Below, piece by piece: positions 53,936-64,000 of a stretch of DNA of 64,000 nucleotides; within the stretch, counting starts at the first letter, position 1, and the number at the start of each line of letters is the position of its first letter. This DNA comes from Monodelphis domestica (lineage: Eukaryota; Chordata; Mammalia; Didelphimorphia; Didelphidae), in the NCBI RefSeq assembly GCF_027887165.1, contig NC_077232.1:57551788-57615787 (forward strand), read 5' to 3'. Below the pieces are notes generated by a model. The model was not told the origin of the DNA. It was given only the letters and a program-made list of their open reading frames with translations, and ran no database searches. The position numbers were made by a program, and so were the translations under genes.

Positions 53936-56900
53936 ATATATAGTCAGCAAATACTGCCTTGAATTAATAAAGGCTAAATGTGCTTTTAAGTACTGAAATA
54001 TACAGTGTCCTCAAAATCTTGAGCTTCAGTAGCATAAAAGTGCCCTAAAACTTCTGGAATGCCTTATATGAAGACAACCAAAGGGAAGGATATGGAAGAA
54101 TTCTTTATTACTCCTACTCCTTTCTAATTTATGACTCAAGAGGTTATAATTATTCTACTTCAATTAGCTCAGACTGATGGAAAGTGCTTGTTTAAATGAA
54201 CTGCAATCATTTGATAGCATTTGTGCAAACATGTTTTCAGTCTAAGTCTGCTGGTATGTAAACTGTTTTCCCACCAGAAAGCATATCTTCAGCAGATATA
54301 GTTCTGCCAATGAAAACTCCACTTCTAGTAGCCTGTAATTTAACCTATCATATTGAACTACAAATGGATGCTTCATTGGGCAAGTCTTTTTCACAGAATT
54401 ATTTTTAAATACATGTGAAAATGTGATTCAAATTGTCCTTTTATCTACTCCATGGGTGATGGGTTAATTCATGGGCTGTACTAACATTTTTTACATGTCA
54501 CTGAAAGAAAAACCCAGGTTCTAAAGATATGTTTTAAAGATATAATGGAAATTATTGGGTTCACATAGAAAACTACCACAGGCTTCCATCTAGTTAAGTT
54601 CTACAGAGCCAAATGGTCTTTACTTTATGCCTGAATAGAGTAGATAAAATGTAGTGCTCAATACCTATGCTAGGTGTAGATATTTTAAGGTTCAATGAAA
54701 ACTTCCATACTTCAATGGAGTCTTTGCTTCACCAAAGCATGTACTTTTCCCATCATTTAGATCATACATCAATGGTATATTAGCTTGAGAGACTCTTGTT
54801 TATGACTACTGATAAATCCTCTCTGAGGTGGTCACTCAACATATGAGAGAGAGACAGAGAGAGACAGAATGTGTGTGTGTGTATTTAAATATTCCACAGA
54901 CCCTACTGGGAGTCCGTTGGTTATCCCTTACTCCTTGTAGTATGGCTCCACAATCTTATCTCCTTATCTACTTATATGTTCTTGATGAGAAGTACATTAC
55001 TTATAAGTAATCACTGACAATTAATATAACTCCTTAAATGCACCATGCATCTTTTCCATTCTTCTGTGCATCACCCACAATTCTGTGTCTTCTAAGATTG
55101 GTACTGCATGACTCAGTCATAGGGCATCACTGAGAAAATGTTGGCATTAAAAAAAGATGGGCTTTTTGCAGGAGAAAGTAGTTTTGGAAGAGCTATAAAA
55201 TTGTTCAAACATTATTTTAGCCTGACCTCTTATTTAGTTGTGGATCCAGTTTATTATTCATTTGTAATACTAGTCTAAGATTTTGCATCTATCTAATAAT
55301 CATGACGATGATGATAATAATAATAAAGAATTAACTACAGGGACTGCACTTAAACTACATGTGATGATCTGTTCATTATGTGTTATTCATATCCTTTAGT
55401 AGTCTAGTATGGATGACCAGGCCAGTACTTTAGTGTTAGTGGATCTCATTAACATGGCCCTGGAGGGTTTGATGGAGTCAGAGTTCTGTGTTTTGCAAAC
55501 AGGAACACTTGGAAAATATCCCCATTGAAAAGAAATCCTTGTTTTATTTATTCTATTTTGGCAAGCATATGTTTCTGTTTTATACCTTGCTTGATGATGA
55601 TGGTACTCAGTAGAATACAAAGTGATCGTTGTGGCTGTATCTGTTAGAGAGACATGGATGATTTTAACATAAATGTTTAAACATCTTGTTAAAGGAAAAC
55701 CTTTCATTGAGTTCTATCAAGTCAAATCTTTTTTTTTAATTGTGTTCTACCAAGTCAAATCTTTTTATTTTAATCAGCAAACAAATAGGTCTTGCAGGAT
55801 CTTCTATCTTCTAACTCGCACATACAAAATGTGATTATAAATATGGAGTCTACTGTAGAAATATGTTTGTGAAAGCTGGTCTGTTCTCTTCTCATGTTTT
55901 CATCAAGTATAAACTTGATGCATAAACTGACCATTTTCATGAGGATTTTATAAAGATGAGGTAGTAGGTCTGCAAGAAGAGTTACTAATGTCTTCTTTTT
56001 CACCTATTTTTAATAACAGTACTCAATGGATCTGTTTCCTTATCAATTCCTGAGCTCCTTTGAGTGATGCAGATGGAAACCCATCCATGCCTACCACATC
56101 CTATATGACTCTTGTCCAAATTCTCCCATCAGTTTACCACAGGGGCATCACCTAAACACTACAGGCCATGCTTACTTTCTCTTGATATTGTGAGGGCACC
56201 AGTGGAGCACACCGGCTGTCCACCTGTCATCCTTTATTCTTGCCATATGATCTACCCATATTCTCTTACTATCATAATTCCTTGATGTCATCTTCTTCTC
56301 TTGTTCTTGAGGATTCCTCATTAGTTTTATGTTATAACTTCTGTACACCTACTATGCATCTCTCCATTGCCCTCTGTGCAATGTTCATTTTTAATTCTTC
56401 AGAATTAGTCATATTCTATGTTTTATCATTATATGGAAACAATGGGAAAATGTCATATTAAAAATATAGATAATTGCTTTCATGGGAAGTTTGGAATCAG
56501 TAGCAAAGCTCTGCAGTTTACCAAAAGCAAATCTAATCCATTCTCTTCCTCCAATTCAAATCTGGACCAAACTTGTTGTCTATCAGTAACGTCTACCCTA
56601 GATATACATACTGATATTAAAGTTCTACATAGTGTTCATCCTAATGCATGCTCATGTCTAGGCAGTAGACATTGTCATTACAGACCTCTTCCTATAAGTA
56701 ATCCAATAATCTAGAGTTAGAGGAAATCAGCACAATGCCATATACAAAAGAGAGCATCCAAAGGACCTTACCATCCATAGAGAATGTAATGAAACCAAGA
56801 AACAGTATCATCCATACTATGTTCCTTTCTTTTGGAATATTACCCACTTTGAGATATTTTAAAAATCAAATTCAAAAAATCTTTAAAAATTTGCCATATA

Positions 56901-58488
56901 TGTAGATAGTGAGAGTCATCTATTTTTCCAACTTTATCTTATGTCATTACCATTTTTTCAATTGGCTATTGAGGTAGTACAGTCCAAAGGTAGTGATTCT
57001 ACTATCTTGTTTCATGTCCTATTTTATTATCCTCCTTCTACTCTTACCTATTAACAGTCTTGGGATGGTCTGGCTTAGTAATCTTATATCAAAGTGTCCA
57101 GTAGGCTCGTTTCTTCAACAATTTTTTCTCTATTTTGTGGGCTGATACTTCCTCATCTTGTCATTTTCCTTCATTGTAGTAAATAAGCTTTTATTCTAAT
57201 CTAGTGTTGATCTTGGCTACTACATATTTTCCTAGGCATGGCATTAATTTCTTTTAAGCTATTACCAGGGTCTTTTGGCCTTCTTGTGGGTGACAAGGCT
57301 TTTGTGTCACATAAACTTATCAAAGGAATCTCATGAACTTTTTAATCTTCTTTTGTCTTCTCATTTTTCATAATCAGAAGCTTGTTTAAAAGGTCAGATT
57401 AATGCTGTTGTAATTACATGCATTATTGCTTTCTCATTTTCACTCTTTATTGTAATTTTTGTCTCAATTTGTACTTTTGCTTCTTGTCTATGACCTGATA
57501 GCTCACAAGTAGGCGATTCTCTTATATGATAACTATTAACATTTTTTCAATTGTTCAGTTATTCAGTGTTCCCTGTAGCTGATACTCACCTTGAAGGAAG
57601 TTTTCATGTTAAACAGGCAAGAAGCTTTTAAGTATATATAAACAAGCCTTTTGACTTTTTTATTTTTACCATATCATTTTCAGCTTTTCTCTTTCTGTAC
57701 CCATCTTCACTCTGATGTCACCAAATATCACTGCACATATTGCACTTGATTGCAAGGATTTCTTCAAATTCTTTATAGAATGTTTCTACTTTATCTTCTG
57801 CAATATGTATGGGCTCATAAGCTCTAAGTATTTTCATGGTGGTCTATGTGCTTATGCATCCTTGTTAACATGATCAAAGAACTCACAAAATGATTCTTAT
57901 TGCCTCAACGGGCATGATAAAACCAGTCCTGACAATCCTATTATTTACTTCTCTGATGAGAAATTATGAACTGTCTTTTCATTTGCTATAATTACTTTAT
58001 ATTTACCAATTACATTTATAGCAAGAATATTAAAGCAGATATGATTTATTTCTTGAGCATTCTACCAATACATTAGCCTTTAAATAAAAACAATATCACA
58101 TTAATAACTGTGTTATATACTTAGTACCCATTTTTCTCCATTTTATGGAATCAGGGCCACTTGGAATTTTTATAGTTCATGGATCACCATTGCCTAATGA
58201 CTGACTCTCTAATAATGAGCCTTTCCACATTTGGCTAAACTAGTCCTCAGACAGCATACTTCATCTGTGACTGAGACCATTTTCAAAGTCTTTCCAATTT
58301 AGCTGAACCTGACAGAGTTTTGTATTGTTCTCATGGCTTTGAGAAGGCTGGGTCACCTCAAAATATCAAGATGAGCCATGAGATTACTTTTGTGGTAGAG
58401 ATTTAAGTCCTACTTTGAAAGTTGATTAATAATTAGAATCTTTCCAATTTATAACGGTTAAAATATAAGGTAAATTTCAAAACCATAC

Positions 58489-58633
58489 CTGACCCTTTGC
58501 GATGAGATATGCTATGACAGGCATATGCTGAAATAATACTGCCAGATGGATACCACTAAATCCTTCTCCATCAATGAGTGTGGGATCTGCACCACACTGT
58601 AATAACAATATTACCATGGGCAAATGTCCTTGT
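58489..58633 (-). CDS. ZDHHC13: ZDHHC13 coding exon (ankyrin repeats), most 5' in the window
   Basis: 145 bases, acceptor 'ctttacag', donor 'gtatggtt'. After one base of a split codon it encodes 48 residues: '[20 protein letters not shown]', '[20 protein letters not shown]' and 'AYLIAKGQ'. The [14 protein letters not shown] and G.IHLAV patterns are two ankyrin repeats. It corresponds to about residues 126-173 of the human protein. The preceding exon is not in the window: I searched by eye for the expected ankyrin exon up to 64,000 and did not find it. Confidence 0.95.
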
Positions 58634-59054
58634 CTGTAAAGGAAGACAAAAAAAATTACTGTTGAATTTTATCCTATGAAGGAAAAAAGCACATGTTACT
58701 TTAATCACCTTATATGAGTCATGAAAGATTTAAGTTAGAAACAAATACATCGGAGCAGATTACATACACATGAAAAGTTGTTTTCATTCCTGTAGACACC
58801 TAAAATGTAGGAATCAAACTCATATACAATGGATGATTTGTAAGCAGGTGATGAATCAGACGACCTGACCTAACAGTACTGCAAAAAGATATGGAGGTGG
58901 AGTTTGCCAATGCCAGCCACTCCTGGGAAATATATGCATATTGTCAATATGTGTGCTTGGTCAATACACTACTGACAGTAATTCTCAGGCTATCCTTGTA
59001 GACAGGAGAGTTAGATGAAGAACCTGTGGGCATGGAACTAATAGCTTTGGGAAG

Positions 59055-59240
59055 TGATTGATTGTCAAAGAACACAAGATTTGGAGTCAGATCACCTGGG
59101 TTCAAATCCCAGGACTGTTATTTGCTATCTGTGTGACCGTAAAGAAGTCATTTAACCTTTGTGGTCCTCAGTTTCCTCATGTGTAAAATGAAGTTTGGAT
59201 TAGATATCTTAGTTCCCTTCAAAATCTATGATCTTATAAA
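59055..59240 (+). mobile_element. Therian CORE-SINE
   Basis: 'gggttcaaatcccaggactg', 'tcagtttcctcatgtgtaaa' and 'agttcccttcaaaatctatg' in the expected order. Confidence 0.7.
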
Positions 59241-59439
59241 TCATAAGGGAAGTTTCTAATAGAATACTTCCAGGGATTTGTTTTTGGTTCTCTGCTGTTC
59301 AATATTCTAATTAATAATTAAGATTAATATGGTATGCAGGTCAAATCTGTGATTTATATGGAACAGGAAAGAAAGATAACATATTGGATGATAGAAATGG
59401 GATCCAAAAACAATTTTAATTAGATCCAATAAAATGAAA

Positions 59440-59695
59440 TTATGATAGTTAACATTTACATAATGCTTTAAAGTTTGCGATGTGTTTTTCATACAATATC
59501 CCATTTGTTCCTCAAAGCAACCCTGTGAAGTTTCTATTTTCACCTCCATTTTATGGAAGAAAACACTGAGAATAAGAGAGCTTATATGACTTGCCCAGGT
59601 TCTCACAGCTAATAAGTTCCTGAGTCTGAATCTGAACTTAGGTTTTCCTGACTCCAAGTCCAATGTTTTAATCCAACACATCAAGCTACATTTGG
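59440..59695 (-). mobile_element. MAR1-type SINE, antisense
   Basis: 'aacatttacataatgcttta', 'aaagcaaccctgtgaagttt', 'gacttgcccaggttctcaca' and 'ggttttcctgactccaagtc': the reverse of a MAR1-type element. Confidence 0.75.
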
Positions 59696-61539
59696 TTTGA
59701 AAAAATCAACAATATAAGTTCAGGATGAAGAAAGCAAAGCTAAAAAGTAATTCATGTAAAGAAGAGCTGGGAATTTAAATAGTCAGTCAGATCAATGGAG
59801 TCAAGACTATATCACAGGGTCCAAAAAGACTACTCTATTATGCTATATTATAAGCCTGGGAATCATGGGTAATTCTAGTCCTATTCCTTCCATAGTACTG
59901 TGTTTAGTTCCAGGCACCACATTTTAAGAAAAGCATAAGTAAGTTAGGTATAGCCAGGAGAGCAATCAAGACTTCAAAGGACCTGGAAATTGTGCCCTTT
60001 TATATGTGTTGAAAGAAGTAAGCATATTTAAACCAAAGAAGCAACTTCAGAGCTGTCTTTAAAATATTTAAATGGCTGTCATGTGAAAGTTTAATTAAAA
60101 TTGCCTTTTCTGACACCAGAGGGCAGAAGTAAGACTAACAGGTAGAAGCTTTGGAGAGAATTTAGTTTGATATTCAGAAAAATTTGGAACTGTCCAAAAG
60201 CATAAGGCAGTGAGTCTCCCATCTGTGGCTACCTTGAAGTGGAGGATGGGAAGATGGGAGAGATTCACATTTGGATATCAATGATACTAGATGATCTGAG
60301 TTCCCTTCCAACTCTGAAGATCTGTGATTCTAAGATTTTAATAGTTAACATGCTGACATCTGATGTTACAGGAAAACAATTTATGCCAAATATAACTTTG
60401 ACATTTCTTATACTTCATTTAGGCTTTTTATAGCATTGACAAGACAGATGTTTAAATTCAAGAGACAGCAACATTGTAAGGTATATTATTTTTCAAGAAT
60501 ATGTGAGCATATTTTATCAGCTTAGGTTATCTTTCTAATAAGTATTTGCCTGGGAACCATGAAAAAGTTACTAACAATTCTATTTTCTGTCTCAGTCTCC
60601 CAGGCAACTTCTTTCTATTTCAAGCTTGGAGAATCATTAAAGTGGGCTTATTTTGTAAGAAATGGAAAGATGCTAAACAAGTAGGTAGTTGTAATGCTGG
60701 TGTTCTTCATTGGTTTAGAAGCCAGTAATTTCCATGGCTTAAGTCAGCATATGGTCAATATTTTCTTCAAAAGTTGCCATAGACAAAAAATTCATTACCC
60801 TATAACCAATCTACTCTTGAACTCATTGAACTTAGTCCTAATTCTTGAGGGACAGATATAAAGTCTCTTCTCCTCATATTCATACTCAAAGCCTTTTAAA
60901 TATGGAAAGACCTATCAGAACTTGGGCTCTGCTGACAGGGTTTTCATGAACCTGGGATCATTTGCATGCCACAGTGAGGCAAACACCCAAGAAGGACTTC
61001 TGGAGAAGATCTGTTAACATAACAAGAGTTGAAAAATAACACTGTTGAACTGTGGCCCCCACACATGATGAACTAGATGGCCTAATAGCACTTCAGAAAG
61101 GTGGAGCTGGTGTTTATGAAGGCTAGCCACCCTTATGAATATATTTATATTGATCTAACTCATTTATCTAACCCAATGTTTTCAAATTAGCAATGAAGTG
61201 GTAAAAGGGAACTTTGACAGGAAGCCACTAAAAAGTAACTTTTAAATTATAGACCTGCACTGGGTGGATACCAGAGGCTCTGGTATCTTTGGGGGTCTAT
61301 CTGTTCCTTAAACAATGTCAACACAGCTAAGCCATTTGGGATAAATATACTTAAAGTCTGATTTGTGGATCACAAAGTGTCTTTTAATTCACAGATGAAG
61401 GTTTCCAAATGGACACACATTGTGTGAGGACAATAGTACAGAAATGGCAGTTCTCTATGTAATTAACTATAAGGGCAGAAACTGGACAAGGATTTCCTTG
61501 CTATAGGGTACTCACTGATGAGAAAACTCCCTTTACCAG

Positions 61540-64000
61540 TTCAGGGTCAGGCCCTTATCTCCAACTTAAGAGCCTTATAAAATTATTTAGGGAGAGGAAG
61601 AGAGTGCTAATAGGTAATACTTAAACTTCGCTCTCGGTGGAACCAATTCTAAGAGGGAAGAGCATCTAGATCCACTGAGGTATAGAATTCTATCTTACCC
61701 TACAGGGAAGTTGAAAGGGAAAAACCAAGGCAGGGGTGAGTGGGGCAGGGATTACCAAAAGGGAGGGAAAGAGAGGAGGGAGGGAATTTAATATACACTA
61801 TAAAGAAAAATAAGAGGGGAATAAGAAGGGAGAGGGTGGGAAGGGAAATGAAATAAGGGTGAAGATTAGGGGGACTGATTAAAAGCAAAACACTGGTATA
61901 GAAGAAAATAGTGAAAGAAGAAAGGGCAGGACTAGGAGAGGAAATAAAAATGATGGGGAATACATCGATGGTAATGATAACTCTGAATGTGAATGGCATG
62001 AACTCACCCATAAAACAGAAGCAAATAGCAGAGTGGATTAGAAACCAAAATCCTACCATATGTTGTCTACAAGAAACACACATGAGGCAGGTAGAAACAC
62101 ACAAGGTAAAGGTAAGAGAATGGAGCCAAATCTATTGGGCATCAACTGAGAAAAAGAAGGCAGGAGTCACAATCATAATATCTGACAAAGCCAAAGCAAA
62201 AATAGATCTAGTTAAAAGAGATAGGGAAGGTAATTACATCCTGATAAAAGGCAGTATAGCCAATGAGGAAATATAAGTTTTCAACATTTATGCACCAAAT
62301 GGTATAGTATCCAAATTTCTAAAGGAGAAACTAGTGGAGCTCAAGGAAGAAATAGATAGGAAAATTATACTAGTGGGAGACCTAAACCTTCCTCTATCAG
62401 ATCTAGATAATCAAACCAAAACATAAAGAAGAAAGAGGTAAGAGATATCAATGAAATCTTGGAAAAATTAAAGTTAAGTGTGATAGAGGCTGGCACTAGA
62501 GAAAAAGTGCCAGAGTGAAGAGTATGTGAAATTGATCACCTCGACGGGGGAGGGGCCCTAGGAGGGGAATCCTGAGGAGAGAAGACTCTGGCTAGGAAAA
62601 CAGTGAGTGATCTCTCGGTCTTGAGTCGTTGAAGAGAGAATGTAGATAAAGACTTTCTCCTGAGGGTTACTCATTTTTCCTGCTGGTGACTAGAAATCCT
62701 TCCCCCCAACACTTCCCAATTGAAGGGACTTTCTGAAGAGAAACCTAAGCAGACTTTACCTCAGCTCCTCTTGCCCAGGGGTGAGTCAACCTGATTTTCT
62801 CTCTTCGACCTCTCAAGACTGAGAGACCACTCACTGCTTTCCCAGCCAGAGTCTTCTCTCCTAAGGATTCCCCTCCTGGGGCCCCTCCCCCATCGAGGTG
62901 ATCAAATTCCACATGCTCTTCACTCTGGCACTTTTTCTCTAATGCTAGCCTCTATCACAATAGATATGTGGAAAAATAAATAGGGACAAAAAGGAATACA
63001 CCTTCTTTTCAGCAGCACATGGCACATTGACAAAGACTGACCATTTACTGGGGCATAAAAACATTGAAAACAAATGCAAAAAAAGAATAAATAATAAATG
63101 CAGACTTTTCAGATCAAAATATAATAAAAATAATTAGTAAGGATACATGGAAAGGCAAATCAAAAATTAATTGGAAATTAAATAATATGATTCTCCAAAA
63201 CTGGTTGGTTAAAGAACAAATCATAGAAACAATTGATAATTTTATTGAAGAGAATGACAATGAGGAGACACCATATCAAAATCTATGGGATCCAGCCAAA
63301 GCAATAATTAGGAGAAAATTTATATCCCTGAGTGCATATATTAACAAATCAAAAGTGGGAAGAAGTCGATGAATTAGGCATGCAAATTAAAAAATTAGAA
63401 AGAAAACAAATTTAAAATCTCCAGATATAAACTAAATTGAAAATCCTAAAAATTAAAGGAAAAATTAATAAGATTGAAAATAAAAGAACTATTGAATTAA
63501 TAAATGAGACTAGAAGCTAGTACTTTGGAAAAAATAAATAAAATAAAGTACTGGTTAATCTAATTAAAAAAGAAGGAAGAACACCAAATTAACAGTATCA
63601 AAGATAAAAGGGAGACCTCACCTCTAATGATGAGGAAATGAAGGCAATTATTAAGACCTATTTTGCCCAATTACGTGGCAACAAATATGGCAATCTAGGT
63701 GATATGGATGAATATTTACAAAAATATAAACGGCCTAGATTAACAGAAGAGGAAATAGAATACTTGAATAATCCTATATCAGAAATCAAAATTGAACAAG
63801 CCATCAAAGAACTCCCTAAGAAAAATTCCACAAGGCCAGATGGATTCACAAGTGAATTCTATCAGAAATTTAAAGAACAACTAATCCCAACCCAATACAA
63901 CTATTTGACAAAATAAGCAAAGAAGGAGTTCTACCAAATTCCTTTTATGACACAAATATGGTACTGATTCCAAAGCCAGGAAGACCAAAAACAGAGAAAG
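61540..64000 (+). mobile_element. L1 retrotransposon, 5' region through start of RT, cut by window end
   Basis: A purine-rich 5' region (about 61,540-61,950) precedes ORF2. ORF2 begins near 61,965 with the endonuclease N-terminus 'MVMITLNVNGMNSP' and 'ICCLQETH', and a later 'ILVGDLN' (about 62,368-62,388). A stop breaks the frame at 62,274. A foldback element interrupts it at 62,479-62,959. The frame then resumes with a 'DMWKNK' stretch and, at 63,638-63,916, the pre-RT/RT start ('[10 protein letters not shown]', '[11 protein letters not shown]'). Multiple stops make it inactive. It continues past 64,000. Confidence 0.85.
62479..62959. mobile_element. 481-bp foldback element with long inverted arms, inside L1
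   Basis: Left arm about 62,479-62,640, starting TGTGATAGAGGCTGGCA. The right arm, about 62,804-62,959, is its reverse complement, read inward as TGTGATAGAGGCTAGCA. The arms are about 155-160 bases and over 90% identical by eye, with a loop of about 163 bases. The loop encodes nothing recognisable. The host L1 reads smoothly across the site if the element is removed (Lys-Leu-Ile-Asp-Met-Trp), so it inserted after the L1. Any target duplication is at most about two bases. This is the form of a MITE or foldback DNA transposon; the family is not recognised. Confidence 0.75.

Larger units (their letters stand above)
52758..58488 (-). other. ZDHHC13 intron (5.7 kb)
   Basis: GT-AG. Contains an L2-like tail (about 53,150-53,290) and a CR1/L3-like 3' end (about 53,700-53,935). 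A short GT run lies near 54,871-54,880 and an ATG/ATA-type run near 55,303-55,327. Most of 55.4-58.4 kb is AT-rich with short minus-strand frames (55,396-55,707; 55,770-56,003) and may be a decayed LINE, but I cannot assign it. Confidence 0.45.
23842..58633 (-). other. ZDHHC13: ZDHHC13 gene, all but its 5' end
   Basis: Thirteen coding exons spread over 34.8 kb join in phase to encode 497 residues ending in a TGA. The human protein is 622 residues, so about 125 N-terminal residues, probably four exons, lie beyond the right edge. The identity as ZDHHC13 rather than ZDHHC17 rests on the DQHC active-site variant and on exon-by-exon similarity to human ZDHHC13. The product is an ankyrin-repeat protein S-acyltransferase of ER/Golgi membranes that palmitoylates cysteines on client proteins. 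Twelve introns are inside the window: eleven GT-AG and one AT-AC. They contain SINEs, L1 tails and microsatellites. No frame-disrupting change was seen, so the gene appears intact. Confidence 0.95.
58634..61540 (-). other. ZDHHC13 upstream intron, partial
   Basis: Sequence on the 5' side of the first visible exon. Holds a CORE-SINE (about 59,055-59,240), an antisense MAR1-type SINE (about 59,440-59,695) and a MIR/L3-like tail (about 60,230-60,335). The rest is unassigned AT-rich sequence. The 125-codon minus ORF (59,307-59,684) largely overlaps the antisense SINE and is not a gene. Confidence 0.5.

Noticed and set aside
55396..56003. Minus-strand frames that might be a LINE ORF or an extra ZDHHC13 exon
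   Set aside because: Exon phases either side (58,489 and 52,693) join without an extra exon, and I could not match the frames to a LINE family with confidence.
59307..59684. 125-codon minus-strand ORF
   Set aside because: Mostly an antisense SINE read in a chance open frame.
61700..62104. 134-codon minus-strand ORF, Pro/Ser/Phe-rich
   Set aside because: Antisense to the purine-rich L1 5' region and the ORF2 start.

Overview
The window is mammalian nuclear DNA, most likely from a marsupial and probably an American opossum. The reasons are the repeat content (tRNA-derived SINEs of the opossum SINE1/MAR1 type, therian CORE-SINEs, marsupial-type L1 copies) and the compact exons with long introns of its one recognisable gene. 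No bacterial, organellar, CRISPR or operon features are present.

The backbone is one minus-strand gene, ZDHHC13 (HIP14L, an ankyrin-repeat DHHC-family palmitoyltransferase). Thirteen consecutive coding exons, including the last, run from about 58.6 kb down to a stop codon at 23,842. Together they encode 497 residues: the later ankyrin repeats, six membrane segments, the zinc-binding cysteine-rich domain with the family's DQHC variant, and the C-terminal tail. About 125 N-terminal residues lie beyond the right edge. All exon phases join. One intron (38,054-43,856) is not GT-AG. It has a textbook U12-type AT-AC 5' splice site, a U12 branch point and an AC 3' end, and only this splice restores the protein.

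The left third (1-23.8 kb) is intergenic and built from mobile elements. It holds old L1 fragments (1.9-3.9 kb, 20.5-23.0 kb), a minus-strand endogenous retrovirus-like element bounded by two diverged LTRs (about 5.6-13.3 kb), and a young 5'-truncated L1 with a target-site duplication (15.6-16.3 kb). The LTR element keeps a 447-codon gag, but I can recognise no pol or env, and a long acidic, frame-broken coding relic follows gag. A separate plus-strand LTR-like block sits inside the element, and a second candidate LTR lies near 18 kb.

The ZDHHC13 introns carry SINEs, L1 tails, L2/CR1-type relics and microsatellites, including an (AT)31 tract close to one splice acceptor. At the right edge (about 61.5-64 kb) a plus-strand L1 with endonuclease and start-of-RT coding is interrupted by a 481-bp foldback element with about 155-bp inverted arms. 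The most unusual items are the AT-AC intron, the foldback element and the gag-plus-unknown-ORF LTR element. None of them amounts to a demonstrated new system.
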